From Zeimonas arvi (GTDB taxonomy: Bacteria; Pseudomonadota; Gammaproteobacteria; Burkholderiales; Burkholderiaceae_E): a DNA stretch of 64,000 nucleotides. A model generated the notes under the pieces. The model had not been told where the DNA came from. It searched no databases and worked only from the letters and a program-made list of their open reading frames with translations. This document shows, in pieces, positions 43,393-51,725 of this stretch. Made by a program: the position numbers and the translations under genes. The number at the start of each line of letters is the position of its first letter. The stretch's first letter is position 1. Location of the stretch: assembly GCF_008039575.1 (NCBI RefSeq), contig NZ_VDUY01000004.1, positions 62,001 through 126,000 on the forward strand. Direction: 5' to 3'.

Positions 43393-44205
43393 TCAGGCGC
43401 CTCGCGGAACGATCGGCGCGCCCATGAAGGCGGCCATCAGCTCGATCTGGCAGGCCAGCATCGGCTTGCCGTACTGGATCCGGCAGCCGCGTGCCTTCGC
43501 GGTCTTCAGCAGCGCGGTCTCCTCGGGCTGCATGATGATCTCGGCCACCGTCTGGCCGGGCTGCAGCCTGGCCGCGTCGAAGGGCAGGGGGTCGTCCTCG
43601 CGCAGGCCCAGCGAGGTGGCGTTGACGACCAGGTCGTGGCCGGAGGGGTCGGCCGTGCCGACCGCGGTCTCGAGACCTGGTCTCGCCTGCGTCACCCGCT
43701 CGAGCAGTTCGCGTGCCTTCGAGGCGGTGCGGTTCCAGACGGTGAGCCGCGACACGCCGGCCACCGCCAGCGCCCAGGCGATCGCGCTGGCCGCGCCGCC
43801 CGCCCCGGCCAGGTAGGCGCTGCGGCCGGCCGGTTCGATGCCGTGGCTGCGCAGCCCGGCCACGAAGCCGTCGCCGTCGAGCATGCCGCCGCGCAGCCGG
43901 CCGTCGGGCAGGCGCTGAACGATGTTGACCGCGCCGATCGCCCGGGCCGCGTCGGTCAGCTCGTCGCAGTGCGCGACCATCGCCTGCTTGTGCGGCACGG
44001 TGGCCACGAAGCCGCCGAAGTTCTGCTGCGCGCGCAGCCCGGCCAGCACCGTGCCGAGGTCCTCGGGCCTCACGTGGACCGGCACCATGACGCCGTCGAA
44101 GCCCTGCGCCGCGAACACCGGGTTCATCAGCTGCGGCGCCTTCACATGGTGGATCGGGTCGGCGAGGATGCCGTAGATGCGGGTGTGGCCGGTGATTTCG
44201 CGCAC
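43393..44205 (-). CDS. Shikimate/quinate dehydrogenase family protein
   Basis: The 270-residue protein has the shikimate dehydrogenase pattern: YGILADPIHHVKAPQLMNP near residue 10 (substrate site), FGGFVATVPHKQAM with the catalytic lysine near residue 70, AYLAGAGGAASAIAWAL for NADP binding, and VWNRTASKA. The usual NPS-HS start is altered to DPIHHVKAP, as in many quinate or non-AroE homologues, so a catabolic role is plausible. The start GTG 44205 is inferred from the conserved beginning; no strong ribosome binding site is visible. Confidence 0.85.
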   Translation of the reverse strand: MREITGHTRIYGILADPIHHVKAPQLMNPVFAAQGFDGVMVPVHVRPEDLGTVLAGLRAQQNFGGFVATVPHKQAMVAHCDELTDAARAIGAVNIVQRLPDGRLRGGMLDGDGFVAGLRSHGIEPAGRSAYLAGAGGAASAIAWALAVAGVSRLTVWNRTASKARELLERVTQARPGLETAVGTADPSGHDLVVNATSLGLREDDPLPFDAARLQPGQTVAEIIMQPEETALLKTAKARGCRIQYGKPMLACQIELMAAFMGAPIVPRGA

Positions 44206-44261
44206 GGTGCAGGGTCTCGGGCTGGGCGACACCTGCCATTTTGCATCGGTTCGGCCGGCGG

Positions 44262-45272
44262 TCAGCTCCCGCGTGCGAAGCGATTGACGATCCAGACCAG
44301 CGACAGCATCACCGGCACCTCGACCAGCACGCCGACGACGGTCGCCAGCGCCGCGCCGGAATCGAGCCCGAACAGCGAGATCGCCACGGCCACCGCCAGC
44401 TCGAAGAAGTTCGAGGTGCCGATCAGGCAGGCCGGCCCGGCGATCTCGGGCGGCAGCTTGAGCAGCCGCGCGCCGGCCCAGCCCACCGCGAAGATGCCGT
44501 AGCTCTGAAGCACGAGCGGCACCGCGATCATCGCGATCACCAGCGGCCGGGCCACGATCGTGCCCGCCTGGAAGCCGAAGAGCAGCACCACGGTGGCGAT
44601 CAGACCGACGACCGACCAGGGTTTGAGCCGCGCGACGAACGCGGCCACCGCGAGCGGCGAGCGGCGCGCCAGCGCTCGGCGCGTCGCCATGCCGGCAAGC
44701 AGCGGCAGCACCACGTAGAGCACCGTGGACAGCACCAGCGTTTCCCAGGGCACGGTGATCTTCGTGACGCCGAGCAGGAAGGCTGCGATCGGCGCGAAGG
44801 CGAAGACCATGATCAGGTCGTTCACCGAGACCTGCACCAGCGTGTAGTTGGCATCGCCCTTCACCAGCTGGCTCCAGACGAAGACCATCGCGGTACAGGG
44901 GGCGACGCCGAGCAGGATCATGCCGGCGATGTACTCGCTGGCCGATGCGGGGTCGACCCAGGGCGCGAACAGGTACTGGAAGAACAGCACGCCGAGCGCC
45001 GCCATCGTGAACGGCTTGATGAGCCAGTTGACGACCAGCGTGAGCGCGAGCCCGCTGGGGCGCTTGCCGACATCCTTCACCGCGCCCCAGTCGATCTGGA
45101 TCATCATCGGGTAGATCATCACCCAGATGAAGACCGCCACGACGAGGTTGACGTGGGCGAGCTCCAGCGCGGCGATCGCGTGGAAGGCGCCGGGAGCGAG
45201 CAGGCCGAGCCCGACGCCGACGACGATGCCGAGGCCGACCCAGACGGTCAGGTAGCGTTCGAAGAGACCCAT
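44262..45272 (-). CDS. acr3: ACR3-family arsenite efflux permease
   Basis: The 336-residue protein has about ten helices and the ACR3 signatures: [20 protein letters not shown] near residue 47 and [17 protein letters not shown] near residue 120, whose cysteine is needed for arsenite transport. It exports As(III) from the cytoplasm using the proton gradient. It is third in the arsR-arsI-acr3 run and starts 21 bp after the ArsI-like gene. Confidence 0.94.
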   Translation of the reverse strand: MGLFERYLTVWVGLGIVVGVGLGLLAPGAFHAIAALELAHVNLVVAVFIWVMIYPMMIQIDWGAVKDVGKRPSGLALTLVVNWLIKPFTMAALGVLFFQYLFAPWVDPASASEYIAGMILLGVAPCTAMVFVWSQLVKGDANYTLVQVSVNDLIMVFAFAPIAAFLLGVTKITVPWETLVLSTVLYVVLPLLAGMATRRALARRSPLAVAAFVARLKPWSVVGLIATVVLLFGFQAGTIVARPLVIAMIAVPLVLQSYGIFAVGWAGARLLKLPPEIAGPACLIGTSNFFELAVAVAISLFGLDSGAALATVVGVLVEVPVMLSLVWIVNRFARGS

Positions 45273-45293
45273 GCCCTCGGCGGTCGCCTTGCC

Positions 45294-45761
45294 TCAGCAG
45301 CAGGACCTGGCCGACGCCTTGGCTGTCGCGGCCACCGGCTTGCCGGCGGGCGCCGGCGTGCAGCAGCTTTCCGGCGCGTCGTCGGCCTGCCGGAACACCG
45401 GAATGTCGCCCAGCGTGTGGAAGTGCTCCCAGGCGATGCCCTGCGGGTCGGTCACCCAGTGCTTTTCGCTGCGGGCGTAGCAGCAGGTGGTCGTGCCCTC
45501 GTCGAGCAGCGCCATGTCGGCGGCCTCGGCGCGGGCCTTCATGCCGGCGAGCTCGGCCGGGTCGTCGGTCTGGAAGCCGAGGTGGTCGATGCCGGGCTGC
45601 GCGCCGCGCGTCGAGATCGCGAAGTTCACGGCCGGGTCGTCGAGCATCCACTTGGCGTAGTCGGACGCGACGCGCGCCGGCTCGGCGGCGAACAGCTTCG
45701 AGTAGAAGGCGATGCTCTTGCCGAGGTCGTCGACGTGAAGGTGGACGTGGAAGCGTTTCAT
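45294..45761 (-). CDS. arsI: ArsI/CadI-family VOC metalloenzyme
   Basis: The 155-residue vicinal-oxygen-chelate protein has HVHLHVDDLGKSIAFYSKLF at the start, PGIDHLGFQTDD near residue 57, and the vicinal cysteines TTCCYARSEKHW near residues 90-101, the pattern of ArsI C-As lyases that demethylate organoarsenicals such as MAs(III). The C-terminus adds ESCCTPAP and a final CC, further thiols that could bind arsenic. It lies between arsR and acr3. Related CadI-type proteins have the same fold, so substrate is not certain. Confidence 0.85.
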   Translation of the reverse strand: MKRFHVHLHVDDLGKSIAFYSKLFAAEPARVASDYAKWMLDDPAVNFAISTRGAQPGIDHLGFQTDDPAELAGMKARAEAADMALLDEGTTTCCYARSEKHWVTDPQGIAWEHFHTLGDIPVFRQADDAPESCCTPAPAGKPVAATAKASARSCC

Positions 45762-45774
45762 GATCGGCTCCGGT

Positions 45775-46101
45775 TCAACAGCGGGCGCGACGTCGCGCGG
45801 CGGCGGGCCGGCAGGGCCGCCCCTGGCAGCAGTGGTCGGTCAGGTAGGCGAGCAGGCCGTCCATCCGGTCGAGCGAGGGGCGGTAGATCAGGTTGCGACC
45901 GTCGCGCTCGGCGCCGACCAGACCCGCGTGCACCAGTTCCTTCAGGTGGAAGGACAGCGTGGACGCGGGAATGTCGAGGATGGCCGACAGGACGCCAGGG
46001 GTCATGCCCTCGGGGCCTGCGCCGACCAGGGCGCGGAACACCCGCAGGCGGACTTCCTGGGCCAGGGCGGCAAGGGCGGCGACAGCATCTTTCTCATTCA
46101 T
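45775..46101 (-). CDS. arsR: ArsR-family regulator
   Basis: The 108-residue winged-helix protein shows LAALAQEVRLRVFRALVGAGPE then IPASTLSFHLKELVHAGLV, and GRNLIYRPSLDRMDGLLAYLTDHCCQG. The CC pair near residue 92 could be an arsenite-binding site; the usual ELCVCDL site of classic ArsR is absent, so this is a variant that uses C-terminal cysteines. ATG 46101 is chosen because the helix pattern starts there. It leads the arsR-arsI-acr3 operon. Confidence 0.88.
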   Translation of the reverse strand: MNEKDAVAALAALAQEVRLRVFRALVGAGPEGMTPGVLSAILDIPASTLSFHLKELVHAGLVGAERDGRNLIYRPSLDRMDGLLAYLTDHCCQGRPCRPAAARRRARC

Positions 46102-46103
46102 AG

Positions 46104-46119
46104 TTCCAATATTATAGAA
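46104..46119. promoter_or_regulatory. AT-rich imperfect dyad upstream of arsR
   Basis: TTCCAATATTATAGAA has TTC and GAA ends but imperfect centre pairing. It stands out as AT-rich in GC-rich DNA and abuts the arsR start, so it may be the ArsR operator or the promoter -10 region. Confidence 0.35.
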
Positions 46120-46172
46120 AACTTGACGAAACTCGAGCTGTGGCACTCTGGCGAGCCGCACCGGCATCGAAG

Positions 46173-46511
46173 ATGGCCTCCCGTCGCGAACCCCGGCATC
46201 ACCATCACGTCTACGTGGTCGCGCTGTCCGTGCGCGTCCTCGACGAGCCCCGCTTCCGCAAGGCCAACCCGGCCTACCGTCCGGGCATGCCCTGCGTCTA
46301 CGTGGGCATGACCGGGCTCGACCCGGACCGGCGTTTCGACCGCCACAAGGCCGGCATCAAGGCGAATCGTTTCGTGACCGAGTACGGCCTGCGGCTGCTG
46401 CCCGAGCTCTACGAGGTCTACAATCCGATGCCCTACGAGGCGGCGCGCGAGATGGAGGTCGAGCTGGCCGTGGCGCTGCGCGAGGCGGGTTACGGCGTGT
46501 GGCAGGCCTGA
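46173..46511 (+). CDS. GIY-YIG-like small protein
   Basis: The 112-residue protein has HHVYVVALSV near residue 10 and CVYVGMTGLDPDRRFDRHKAG near residue 41, matching the two strand motifs (GIY and YIG-type) and the Arg/His helix of GIY-YIG nuclease domains. The catalytic glutamate would lie in REMEVELAVAL near the end. No DNA-binding extension is present, so the role is unknown. It is divergent from arsR and begins 72 bp from it. Confidence 0.65.
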   Translation: MASRREPRHHHHVYVVALSVRVLDEPRFRKANPAYRPGMPCVYVGMTGLDPDRRFDRHKAGIKANRFVTEYGLRLLPELYEVYNPMPYEAAREMEVELAVALREAGYGVWQA

Positions 46512-46599
46512 ACCGCGGGCCGGTGACATGGCCGGGCCATCGAGCCATCGCCCGGCGATGGCCTCGGGTCGCGGCTCCAGGATCGGGGGATTTCGGAGG

Positions 46600-47805
46600 A
46601 TGCAGGTGCCGAGGTACGCACTCATTGGCGCGGCGATCGCCCTGGCCGCAACGGCCGTCGTCGGGCAGGTCGGGCATGTCGAGAACCTCGAGGCGGTCGA
46701 GTCGTCGGTGCTTCGCTCGGCATCGCCGAAGGAGCGGCTGGGCAAGCTGCTGTTCGAGGACGTCAACCTGTCGGATCCGCCGGGACAGGCTTGCGCCACC
46801 TGTCACCGCCTGGGCGCCGGCTTCGCCGACCCGGATCGCAGCGCGCCGACCTCGAAGGGCGTGCGCGCCGGCCTGTTCGGCGATCGCAACACGCCCTCGG
46901 CCGCCTACATGGCCTTCAGCCCGAAGTTCCATTTCGACGAGACCGAGGAGCACTACGTGGGCGGCCAGTTCTGGGACGGCCGCGCCGCAACGCTCGAGGA
47001 GCAGGCCAAGGGGCCCTTCCTGAATCCACTGGAGATGGCCAACACGCATGCCGCGCAGGTCGTGGAGAAAGTCCGGGAGGCACCGTACGCGCCGCTCTTC
47101 GCCGAGGTGTTCGGCGCGAGCGCGCTGGCCGATGCGGAGCAGGCCTACGAGGGCATTGCCGAGGCGATCGCCGCGTGGCAGCGCACGCCACTCTTCAGCC
47201 CCTTCTCGTCGAAGTACGACGCCTGGCTGGCCGGACGCGCCCGGCTGACCGCTCAGGAGCGCCGGGGTCTGGCGCTCTTCGAGCGAGAGGACAAGGGCAA
47301 CTGCGCCGCCTGCCATCCCGTCGCGAAGGGCACCGACGGCCGGGGCGGCCTCGGAACCGACTTCACCTACGACAATCTCGGGGTGCCGAAGAACCCGGCC
47401 AACCCCTTCTACCGACTGGCTCCCGCGCACAACCCGGCCGGCGAGGCCCATGTCGACCTCGGGCTGGGCGGCGTGGTCGGCAAGGCCGGGGAGTACGGCA
47501 AGTTCAAGGTCCCCACCGTGCGCAACGTGGCGCTCACCGCGCCCTACATGCACAACGGCTACTTCGAGACGCTGCGCGGCGTGGTCGACTTCTACAACAC
47601 CCGCGACGTCAAGCCGCGCTGCCCCGACGAGTTCACCGCCGAGGCCGATGCCCGGCGGCTCGGCTGCTGGCCGCGCCCCGAGATGGTGGCCAACGTGAAC
47701 ACCGACGAGCTGGGCAAGCTTCGGCTGAGCCCGACCGAAGTCGACGACATCGTGGCCTTCATGCTCACGCTGACCGACGGCTGGAGCCCGCCGGGCGCCC
47801 GATGA
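46600..47805 (+). CDS. Di-haem cytochrome c peroxidase family protein
   Basis: The 401-residue periplasmic protein has an N-terminal signal helix, two c-type haem sites (CATCH near residue 64 and CAACH near residue 237) and the peroxidase pattern FEDVNLSDPPGQACATC, GGQFWDGRA, NPLEMAN and TVRNVALTAPYMHNGYF with the distal methionine/histidine region. It would reduce hydrogen peroxide or, as in MauG relatives, oxidise another protein. GGAGG directly abuts ATG 46600. The next gene overlaps by ATGA. Confidence 0.92.
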   Translation: MQVPRYALIGAAIALAATAVVGQVGHVENLEAVESSVLRSASPKERLGKLLFEDVNLSDPPGQACATCHRLGAGFADPDRSAPTSKGVRAGLFGDRNTPSAAYMAFSPKFHFDETEEHYVGGQFWDGRAATLEEQAKGPFLNPLEMANTHAAQVVEKVREAPYAPLFAEVFGASALADAEQAYEGIAEAIAAWQRTPLFSPFSSKYDAWLAGRARLTAQERRGLALFEREDKGNCAACHPVAKGTDGRGGLGTDFTYDNLGVPKNPANPFYRLAPAHNPAGEAHVDLGLGGVVGKAGEYGKFKVPTVRNVALTAPYMHNGYFETLRGVVDFYNTRDVKPRCPDEFTAEADARRLGCWPRPEMVANVNTDELGKLRLSPTEVDDIVAFMLTLTDGWSPPGAR

Positions 47806-48284
47806 AACCCGCCCGTCACCCGACCGCCCTGCGCACCGCGCAGCTGCTGCACGAAGCCGGCATCGACGCGCAGGTCGTCGAGTTCGAGCAGCCCACCCGC
47901 ACCAGCGCCGAGGCCGCGGCCGCGATCGGCTGCTCGGTGGCCGAGATCGCCAAGTCGATCGTGTTCCGTGGCCGGCAGAGCGGGCAGGCGGTCGTGGTCG
48001 TGGCCAGCGGGGACAACCGGGTCAGCGAGGCCAAGGTGGCCGCACTGGTCGGCGAGCCGCTCGGGCGGGCCGATGCCGACTTCGTGCGCGAGGCGACCGG
48101 CTACGTGATCGGCGGCGTGGCGCCGATCGGGCATGCGCAGCCGGTCAAGCTGTTGCTCGACGAGGACCTGCAGAGGTTCGAGACCGTGTGGGCCGCAGGC
48201 GGCACGCCCTTCTCGGTGTTTCCGCTGACGCCCGGGCAATTGCGCGGCCTGACCGGGGCCGGCTGGGCCGACATCCGCCAGTGA
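47802..48284 (+). CDS. YbaK/EbsC-type aminoacyl-tRNA deacylase
   Basis: The 160-residue protein has the YbaK/ProX pattern: TSAEAAAAIGCSVAEIAKSIVFRG with the conserved lysine near residue 51, VVVVASGDNRVSEAKVAALVGE and ATGYVIGGVAPIGHAQP near residue 98. Such proteins clear mischarged tRNA such as Cys-tRNA(Pro). Its start ATG 47802 overlaps the peroxidase stop, though no functional link is evident. Confidence 0.9.
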   Translation: MKPARHPTALRTAQLLHEAGIDAQVVEFEQPTRTSAEAAAAIGCSVAEIAKSIVFRGRQSGQAVVVVASGDNRVSEAKVAALVGEPLGRADADFVREATGYVIGGVAPIGHAQPVKLLLDEDLQRFETVWAAGGTPFSVFPLTPGQLRGLTGAGWADIRQ

Positions 48285-48371
48285 GTCGCCCGTGAGACCC
48301 CGGCGGTGAGCCCGGCGCGGCTCGGGTAGCATTCGATCCCCATAGCCCATCGCAGCGACCAGGAACCCGCC

Positions 48372-49238
48372 ATGCGCATCGCCACCTACCAGTACCAGGG
48401 CCGCCGCCACGTCGGCCAGGTGTCGGCCGACGGCCACACCGTCACCGCCTTCGAGCTCGACGACGCCTCGCGTGGCGCGCAGCCGCTGATCGAGCGCGCG
48501 GCCGCCGGCGCGCGCATGCCGATGGCCACCGGGGCGATCGTGCCCTCGAGCGACGTGAAGCTCGAGGCGCCGCTGCCGCGTCCGTTCCGCAACCTCTGGT
48601 GCGTCGGGCGCAACTACCACGCGCACGCGAAGGAGCTGCGCGAGACCGTGTTCAAGGACAGCGCCAAGGCCGTGGACCAATGGCCGATCGTGTTCACCAA
48701 GGTGCCCGAGTGCGTGATCGCCGACGGCGAGACCGTCCGATTGCCGGGCACCGCGGTGTCCTCGCAGATCGACTACGAGGCCGAGCTCGCGCTGGTGATC
48801 GGCAAGGGCGGCAAGAACATCTCGCGCGCCGACGCGCTGTCGCACGTGTTCGGCTGGACCATCGTCAACGACGTCACCGCGCGCGACGTGCAGATGCGCC
48901 ACCAGCAGTGGGACATGGGCAAGAGCTTCGACACCTTCTGTCCGATGGGCCCGTGGATCGTGACCGCCGACGCGCTCGACGGCACCGACACGCGCGTGCG
49001 CTGCTGGGTCAACGACGAGCTGCGCCAGGACGCGCGCACCACCGACCTGATCTTCGACATTCCCACGCTGATCGAGACCGTGTCGCGCGGCATCACGCTC
49101 TACCCGGGCGACGTGATCGCCACCGGCACGCCGGCGGGCGTGGGCATGGGCCTGACCCCGCCGAGCTGGCTGGAGACCGGCGACGTGGTGCGGATCGAGA
49201 TCGACGGGATCGGGACGCTGAGCAATCGCTTCGAGTGA
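48372..49238 (+). CDS. Fumarylacetoacetate hydrolase family protein
   Basis: The 288-residue protein has the FAH core: NLWCVGRNYHAHAKEL near residue 76, SQIDYEAELALVIGKGG near residue 132 (metal glutamates), WTIVNDVTARDVQMRHQQWDMGKSFDTF split by the conserved aspartate, and GTPAGVGMGL near the end. Members hydrolyse C-C bonds of acylpyruvates or isomerise and decarboxylate dienoic acids in aromatic catabolism. The substrate is unknown. CAGGAACC precedes ATG 48372. Confidence 0.9.
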   Translation: MRIATYQYQGRRHVGQVSADGHTVTAFELDDASRGAQPLIERAAAGARMPMATGAIVPSSDVKLEAPLPRPFRNLWCVGRNYHAHAKELRETVFKDSAKAVDQWPIVFTKVPECVIADGETVRLPGTAVSSQIDYEAELALVIGKGGKNISRADALSHVFGWTIVNDVTARDVQMRHQQWDMGKSFDTFCPMGPWIVTADALDGTDTRVRCWVNDELRQDARTTDLIFDIPTLIETVSRGITLYPGDVIATGTPAGVGMGLTPPSWLETGDVVRIEIDGIGTLSNRFE

Positions 49239-49323
49239 CGCGCGCCACGCCGCGGCGCCGGGCCGCTGGCGTCCCGGCACCGCGTTCCCGTGCCAGACTG
49301 CGCAGATCCATGCGGAGGTCGGC

Positions 49324-49638
49324 ATGAAGTTCATCTTCGAAGTGCGCATGAAGCCCGGCTACACGGTCGAGGAGTACGCCGAAGGCTGGGTGCGGGCCAG
49401 CGAGATCATCCAGCGCACGCCCGGCGCGCGCGGCACTTATCTGCACCGCAAGATCGGCGAGCCCGGCACGCTGCTCGCGATCGCGACCTGGGAATCGAAG
49501 GCCCACCGCGACGCGAAGGACGACCGCGGCAGCGAGATCGTGCGCGCGATCCTCGACAAGCACGCGAGGCACTGCGAGATCACGGTGATCGGCGAGTTCG
49601 AAGAGCCGGAGTGGACAGTGCTGCCCTCGCCGGCCTGA
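49324..49638 (+). CDS. Small dimeric alpha/beta-barrel-like protein
   Basis: The 104-residue protein begins KFIFEVRMKPGYTVEEYAEGW and contains LLAIATWESKAHRDAKDDRG and ITVIGEFEEPEW, the strand-helix pattern of ferredoxin-like dimeric barrels (antibiotic-biosynthesis monooxygenase or EthD type). No cofactor residues can be identified. GGAGGTCGGC precedes ATG 49324. The link to the FAH gene upstream is positional only. Confidence 0.65.
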   Translation: MKFIFEVRMKPGYTVEEYAEGWVRASEIIQRTPGARGTYLHRKIGEPGTLLAIATWESKAHRDAKDDRGSEIVRAILDKHARHCEITVIGEFEEPEWTVLPSPA

Positions 49639-49666
49639 ATCACGCTGCGGCCGCGCCCGGCCGCCT

Positions 49667-49978
49667 TCAGTTCCCGCTGGTCGACTCGTGGACGAAGTCC
49701 GCGACGGCCCGGATCTGCTCCTCGGTGAGCAGTCCGGTGTAGCGCGGCATCACGCCGACGCCGGAGCGGACCGCCTCGAGGATCTGCGACCTGGTTGGCT
49801 TGAGCTCGTCCAGGGAGGGGCCGACCTCGCCGGTGGCGCCTGCGGCGGCAAGCGTGTGGCACACCGCGCAGGGCGGCGTGGCCTTCGCGGTGAAGACCTC
49901 GCGGCCCAGGTCGTCGGCGCCGGCCATTGCAGGCAGGGCCAGCAGGAGCGCCGGCCCGGATCTCCGCAAGCCCCTCAC
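49667..49978 (-). CDS. sorB: SorB, cytochrome c subunit of sulfite dehydrogenase
   Basis: The 103-residue protein has a signal peptide (LLLALPAMAGADD), one c-haem site (CAVCH near residue 38), GATGEVGPSLDELKPT and a methionine-containing GVGVMPRYTGLLTEEQ segment that supplies the sixth haem ligand. It passes electrons from SorA to the respiratory chain. The start GTG 49978 overlaps the sorA stop as GTGA, matching the tight sorAB arrangement known in Starkeya. Confidence 0.88.
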   Translation of the reverse strand: MRGLRRSGPALLLALPAMAGADDLGREVFTAKATPPCAVCHTLAAAGATGEVGPSLDELKPTRSQILEAVRSGVGVMPRYTGLLTEEQIRAVADFVHESTSGN

Positions 49979-51189
49979 GCCACGGTCACCGTCAGCGCGT
50001 GGTCGCGCCATCCGTTGTGGGCGTAACCGCGCTCGTTCTCGACCCGCTGCTCGGGCTGGGTGCTGCCGTCCGCGGCGATCGCCCGGCTGGTGATCATGTA
50101 CTTGCCGGGTGGCAGGTTGACCTGGGCAACGAACTGGCGCCATGCGTGGCGGCCCATGTGCGGGCCCACGAAGCGGGCGGTCTGCCAGGTCTTGCCGCCG
50201 TCGACCGACACCTCGACGCCGCGGACCGGGCTGCCGCCCGAGAAGGCCACGCCTTGCACCTGCAGCAGGCCGGCGCGCAGCTTCTGCCCGTCCGCGGACG
50301 GGGAGGTGACGAAGGACTTCAGGTTCATCTCCCACATCGACGGCTGCGTGGGGTCGCCCTTCTTGCCGATGTCGCGCACGCGGTAGCCGGACTTCTGGAT
50401 GTTCGCCTGCGTCTCGTCGACGGTGAACGCCAGCCGCTTCACGTACTTGACGTTGTTCACCCCGTAGTAGCCGGGGATGATCACCCGCAGCGGGCCGCCG
50501 TGCGCCAGGGGCAGCGGCGCGCCGTTCAGCTCCCAGGCCAGGATCGCCTCTTCCATCGCGGTCCAGGGCACCGAGCGCTCGACGATGATCCTGGCCGCGT
50601 CCACCCCGGGCGGCAGTGTTTCGCCGCCGGTGCTGGTCATGTAGCGCATGCCCTGGCGCACGCCACCGAGCGCGGCGACCACGTCCCGGACCGGCACGCC
50701 GCTCCACAGCACGTTGCCGGCTGCGCCGACCTTCCACTGCGAGCCCGAGGCCTTGTGCTCGAAGAAGCCGCGGCCGTTGCCAGAGCACTGCAGCACCATC
50801 GCCACGGTGTCCAGCCCCATGCGCTTGAGATCGCCCACCGTGAGGCTGGCCGGGCTGGTGACGCCGTCGATCTCGATCTTCCAGGCGTCCGGATTCTCGA
50901 CGATCGCAGCGTTCGGCGCGCCGAGGTTGTTGCGCAGGAAGAGCCGCTCGACGTCGGTGATGCCGCTCGAGCCGAAGGCGTCGCGGCGGGTCTCGATGCC
51001 GTTCGCGCTGTGCACGATCATCGCGTCGGCATCCTTGAACGATGCGACGGCCGGCATCGGTTTGGCGCCGGGCTGGGCCTGGGCGAGGCTCGACGGGCTC
51101 CAGCCGCTCAGGCCTGCCGCGGCGCCGGCGGCGCTCGCCGCCATCCAGCGGCGCCGGACGATGTCGACCTGCTTGTCTCCGGTGCTCAT
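49975..51189 (-). CDS. sorA: SorA, molybdenum subunit of sulfite dehydrogenase
   Basis: The 404-residue enzyme has a Tat signal (VRRRWMAASAAG), a sulfite-oxidase molybdopterin domain with the Mo-ligand cysteine Cys135 in MVLQCSGNGRGFFEH, GPLRVIIPGYYGVNNVKYVK and a C-terminal dimerisation domain (RGVEVSVDGGKTWQ). It oxidises sulfite to sulfate in the periplasm. It overlaps sorB downstream and an unknown gene upstream (ATGA), forming a three-gene operon. Confidence 0.93.
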   Translation of the reverse strand: MSTGDKQVDIVRRRWMAASAAGAAAGLSGWSPSSLAQAQPGAKPMPAVASFKDADAMIVHSANGIETRRDAFGSSGITDVERLFLRNNLGAPNAAIVENPDAWKIEIDGVTSPASLTVGDLKRMGLDTVAMVLQCSGNGRGFFEHKASGSQWKVGAAGNVLWSGVPVRDVVAALGGVRQGMRYMTSTGGETLPPGVDAARIIVERSVPWTAMEEAILAWELNGAPLPLAHGGPLRVIIPGYYGVNNVKYVKRLAFTVDETQANIQKSGYRVRDIGKKGDPTQPSMWEMNLKSFVTSPSADGQKLRAGLLQVQGVAFSGGSPVRGVEVSVDGGKTWQTARFVGPHMGRHAWRQFVAQVNLPPGKYMITSRAIAADGSTQPEQRVENERGYAHNGWRDHALTVTVA

Positions 51190-51608
51190 GATTCTTCTCC
51201 CTTTTCCAGGATTGCCTCGATGGGCATGGACCGCGACGAATGCCGCCGCCGGTCGTAGAGCGGCCCGATGGCCAGCAGCCGGCCCGGGTCGAGGAACACC
51301 GCGAAGAAGTTGTCTCCGCGAGAGCGGTGCCGGTCGGCGGCTGACGCGAGCGCGGCGATCAGGGGCCGGAGCGCGTCGGCGTCGCGGCGCGCCAGATCGT
51401 CGAAGTCATCGATGAGCAGGATCTGCCCGGGGGCGTCGGCCGCCTGCCCGCACTCGCCGGGCAGGCGATCCGCGGTCGTGCCGCGCAACGAGAGCCGGAC
51501 GATGGGCAGGCCGACGATTCCCGCAGCCTCTTCCAGCGCCTCGGTGACCTCGACACGATAGACACCCGCGCGGCTCTTGTCCGCCAGGCGTTCGGCAAGT
51601 TTTCCCAT
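51186..51608 (-). CDS. Unknown protein coupled to sorAB
   Basis: The 140-residue protein has no signal peptide. It shows an alpha/beta pattern with VYRVEVTEALEEAAGIVGLP, a hydrophobic strand ILLIDDFDDLARRDADAL near residue 63, and LIAALASAADRHRSRGDNFFAVFLDP. The LIDDFDD segment resembles a Walker B-like strand, but no Walker A is present. Its stop overlaps the sorA start (ATGA), implying a role tied to the enzyme, perhaps in expression or maturation. I do not recognise the family. Confidence 0.7.
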   Translation of the reverse strand: MGKLAERLADKSRAGVYRVEVTEALEEAAGIVGLPIVRLSLRGTTADRLPGECGQAADAPGQILLIDDFDDLARRDADALRPLIAALASAADRHRSRGDNFFAVFLDPGRLLAIGPLYDRRRHSSRSMPIEAILEKGEES

Positions 51609-51725
51609 GGGGCCAATACTTTCGGTTCAATTGATTTGTGTCAATCGTGCTCCGCAGCATGAAGCCGCCCTCGCCTGCGCGGCGGGGCAATCTCCGGCGT
51701 CGTATCCGGCCTCGTGCTCGGCGCG

